From Chitinophagaceae bacterium (GTDB lineage: Bacteria > Bacteroidota > Bacteroidia > Chitinophagales > Chitinophagaceae), in contig JACMLY010000030.1 in assembly GCA_014379345.1 (NCBI GenBank), positions 248,001 to 312,000 on the forward strand: a DNA stretch of 64,000 nucleotides. The letters run 5' to 3'. The translations under genes and the position numbers were made by a program. The notes under the pieces were generated by a model. The model made no database searches and was not told the DNA's origin. It was given only the letters and a program-made list of their open reading frames with translations. Numbering within the stretch: position 1 is the first letter of the stretch; each line of letters starts with the position of its first letter. Positions 62,429 through 64,000 of the stretch are shown here, piece after piece.

Positions 62429-64000
62429 ATGTCAGAAAAGAATTTATCGCCCATAGAAAAAATAAAGCTCGAAAGTGATGGCTTGCGTGGCACTATTGTA
62501 CAAAGCCTGCACAATGAAGTTACCGGCGCTATTAGTGAAGATGACCAGGCGGTGATCAAATTTCATGGAATGTACCAGCAGGACGACCGTGACCGTCGCG
62601 ATGAACGTGCTGAAAAGAAATTAGAGCGCTTATATTCTTTCATGATTCGTCTGCGACTACCCGGCGGATTTCTAACACCTCAGCAATGGGTCGCAACTCA
62701 TAATATCGCCGGGGAAAACACAACAGGTGTTATCAAGATCACCACCCGCCAAACTTTGCAATTGCATGGTTTGTTTAAATCGAAGATCAAACCAACTATA
62801 CAGGCTTTTAATCAGGCCAACCTGGATTCCATCGCTACCTGTGGTGATATCAACCGGAATGTTTTATGTAGCTCGCATCCAAAGCAGTCCGAAATTCACC
62901 AGGAAATATTTGAGTATGCCGATAAGATAAGTGAATTGCTGATGCCTAAAACCAGGGCTTACTACGAAATCTGGCTGGATGAAGAAAAGCTTCTTGATAA
63001 AAAACAGGAAGAAGATCCTCTTTACAAGGATGGGTATCTTCCCAGAAAATTCAAGATCGCAATCGTTATCCCGCCAAATAATGATGTGGATGTTCTGGCG
63101 AATGATATTGGCCTTATCGCGATTATAGAAAACAACAAATTGAAGGGATTTAATATTGCCATTGGTGGAGGACTGTCAACCACGCATGGTAACCTGGATA
63201 CTTATGCAAGATTGGCCAGCGTGATCGGATTTGTAGAACCAGGAGAGAAAACATTGAAATCCATCTATGAGATCCTGACCATTCAACGTGATTATGGCAA
63301 TCGCAGTGATAGAAAACTGGCAAGGTTAAAATATACCGTCGATAAATTTGGCACAGATTGGTTTAGAAAAGAATTGGAGAGGAGGATCGGCTTTAATCTG
63401 GAAGATGCAAAGCCCTTTACTTTTTCAGACCGAAAAGATTATTATGGTTGGGAACAGAACCATGAAGGCTTATGGTATTATACCGTTTTTGTAGAGAATG
63501 GAAGAATATTGGATGATGAAAAGGTGGCATTAAAATCAGCATTGCTGGAGGTTGCAAAAACCGGAAAGGCAAACTTCCGTTTTACCTGCAATCAAAATGT
63601 CATACTTAGTGACATAAAGAAAGAAGATAAAAAATTAATTAACGAAATACTTGAAAAATTCAGGATCATTGAGCACACGGACGGGACTTCGGTGATCCGG
63701 AAGAATTCAATGGCCTGTGTTGCTTTCAATACCTGCCCGTTGGCGCTGGCAGAAGCACAACGATACCTGCCTTCCCTTATTTCCAAGATTGAACCGATCC
63801 TCGAAAAATACCAGTTAAGCGATGAAGATATCATCATCCGGATGACCGGTTGTCCAAATGGCTGTGGAAGATCGTATGTTGCAGAGATCGGATTTGTAGG
63901 AACCTCATACGGAAAATACAATATGCATATCGGTGGCGATCATTATGGTTTGAGGCTAAACAAGATCTATAAAGAGAGCCTTGATGAAGAAGCTATCCTG
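62429..64000 (+). CDS. cysI: Sulfite reductase hemoprotein subunit (cut by window end)
   Basis: Reduces sulfite to sulfide with siroheme and a 4Fe-4S cluster. The first 524 codons are present and the frame runs off the window. The cluster ligands are Cys430 and Cys436 in CVAFNTCPLALAEA and Cys475 and Cys479 in TGCPNGCGRSY, the same spacing as E. coli CysI. The N-terminal RLRLPGGFLTPQQW and KITTRQTLQLHG are typical. The start ATG is 105 bases after cysJ, beyond a palindrome. Sulfide made here joins O-acetylserine to make cysteine by a cysteine synthase that is not in the window. Confidence 0.95.
   Translation, partial: MSEKNLSPIEKIKLESDGLRGTIVQSLHNEVTGAISEDDQAVIKFHGMYQQDDRDRRDERAEKKLERLYSFMIRLRLPGGFLTPQQWVATHNIAGENTTGVIKITTRQTLQLHGLFKSKIKPTIQAFNQANLDSIATCGDINRNVLCSSHPKQSEIHQEIFEYADKISELLMPKTRAYYEIWLDEEKLLDKKQEEDPLYKDGYLPRKFKIAIVIPPNNDVDVLANDIGLIAIIENNKLKGFNIAIGGGLSTTHGNLDTYARLASVIGFVEPGEKTLKSIYEILTIQRDYGNRSDRKLARLKYTVDKFGTDWFRKELERRIGFNLEDAKPFTFSDRKDYYGWEQNHEGLWYYTVFVENGRILDDEKVALKSALLEVAKTGKANFRFTCNQNVILSDIKKEDKKLINEILEKFRIIEHTDGTSVIRKNSMACVAFNTCPLALAEAQRYLPSLISKIEPILEKYQLSDEDIIIRMTGCPNGCGRSYVAEIGFVGTSYGKYNMHIGGDHYGLRLNKIYKESLDEEAIL

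Overview
The window comes from a Bacteroidota chromosome, most likely family Chitinophagaceae or a near relative. The evidence is promoter-like TAnnTTTG boxes, many Bacteroidota-style lipoproteins (short leader ending in a lipobox Cys), two TonB-dependent outer-membrane receptors, a HmuY-type lipoprotein, a PVC-type cytochrome/HEAT protein, LytTR regulation with a TPR sensor kinase, and a futalosine-pathway menaquinone gene. The genus is inferred, not shown.

Layout. 1-7.7 kb is housekeeping: the 3' end of serine dehydratase, mqnE, a CNT nucleoside transporter, trxA and dnaE. 8-15.4 kb holds small metabolic and stress genes: an NlpC/P60 lipoprotein, RidA and NTF2-like proteins, an MDR oxidoreductase, a GAF protein, an AlkD-like repair protein and a polysaccharide flippase. 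15.5-23.1 kb holds an M1 peptidase lipoprotein, a peptide-binding lipoprotein, msrA, a PPC-domain protein, a MutS2-like ATPase without Smr domain and a CBS protein. 23.4-28.7 kb is a same-strand trio of uncharacterised proteases: a TPR-CHAT membrane protein, a leaderless subtilase and an unknown protein with a proline-rich tail. 29.4-38.5 kb holds trhA, an HtrA-like protease without signal peptide, a LytTR two-component system, exported proteins and a nucleotidyltransferase with a 56-residue partner. 38.5-49.6 kb holds a large HEAT/cytochrome lipoprotein, a TonB receptor with a small Cys-rich exported partner, two broken genes (an antitoxin and a GAF protein), and a receptor plus HmuY pair that looks like haem uptake. 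tRNA-Ser(CGA) at 49.7 kb is followed by about 4.5 kb of accessory DNA: hicAB, small orphan genes and the decayed end of a phage capsid gene. From 55.5 kb to the edge is an assimilatory sulfate reduction and cysteine operon: cysH (APS-reductase type), cysD, cysN, cysE, cobA, cysJ and cysI (cut by the window end).

The most striking observation is a 22-residue ORF at 55588-55656 in front of that operon. It encodes two runs of three cysteine codons and sits 24 nt downstream of a perfect TATCTTTG box. It looks like a cysteine-sensing leader peptide, which would let charged tRNA-Cys supply control the cysteine-making operon.

The second theme is intergenic architecture. At least ten gaps carry long palindromes built from tandem copies of short 'words' (GAAGTACGAAGTTA, GTTTAAG, GGATACT, CACGAATTA, CACAAAGAA). 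Some lie between convergent genes like two-way terminators, two lie inside the cys operon, and several lie between divergent genes where termination is not an obvious role. One subfamily shares a conserved loop at three loci, so it is a dispersed element. Several genes are decayed: a frameshifted antitoxin, a twice-frameshifted GAF gene and the capsid remnant.
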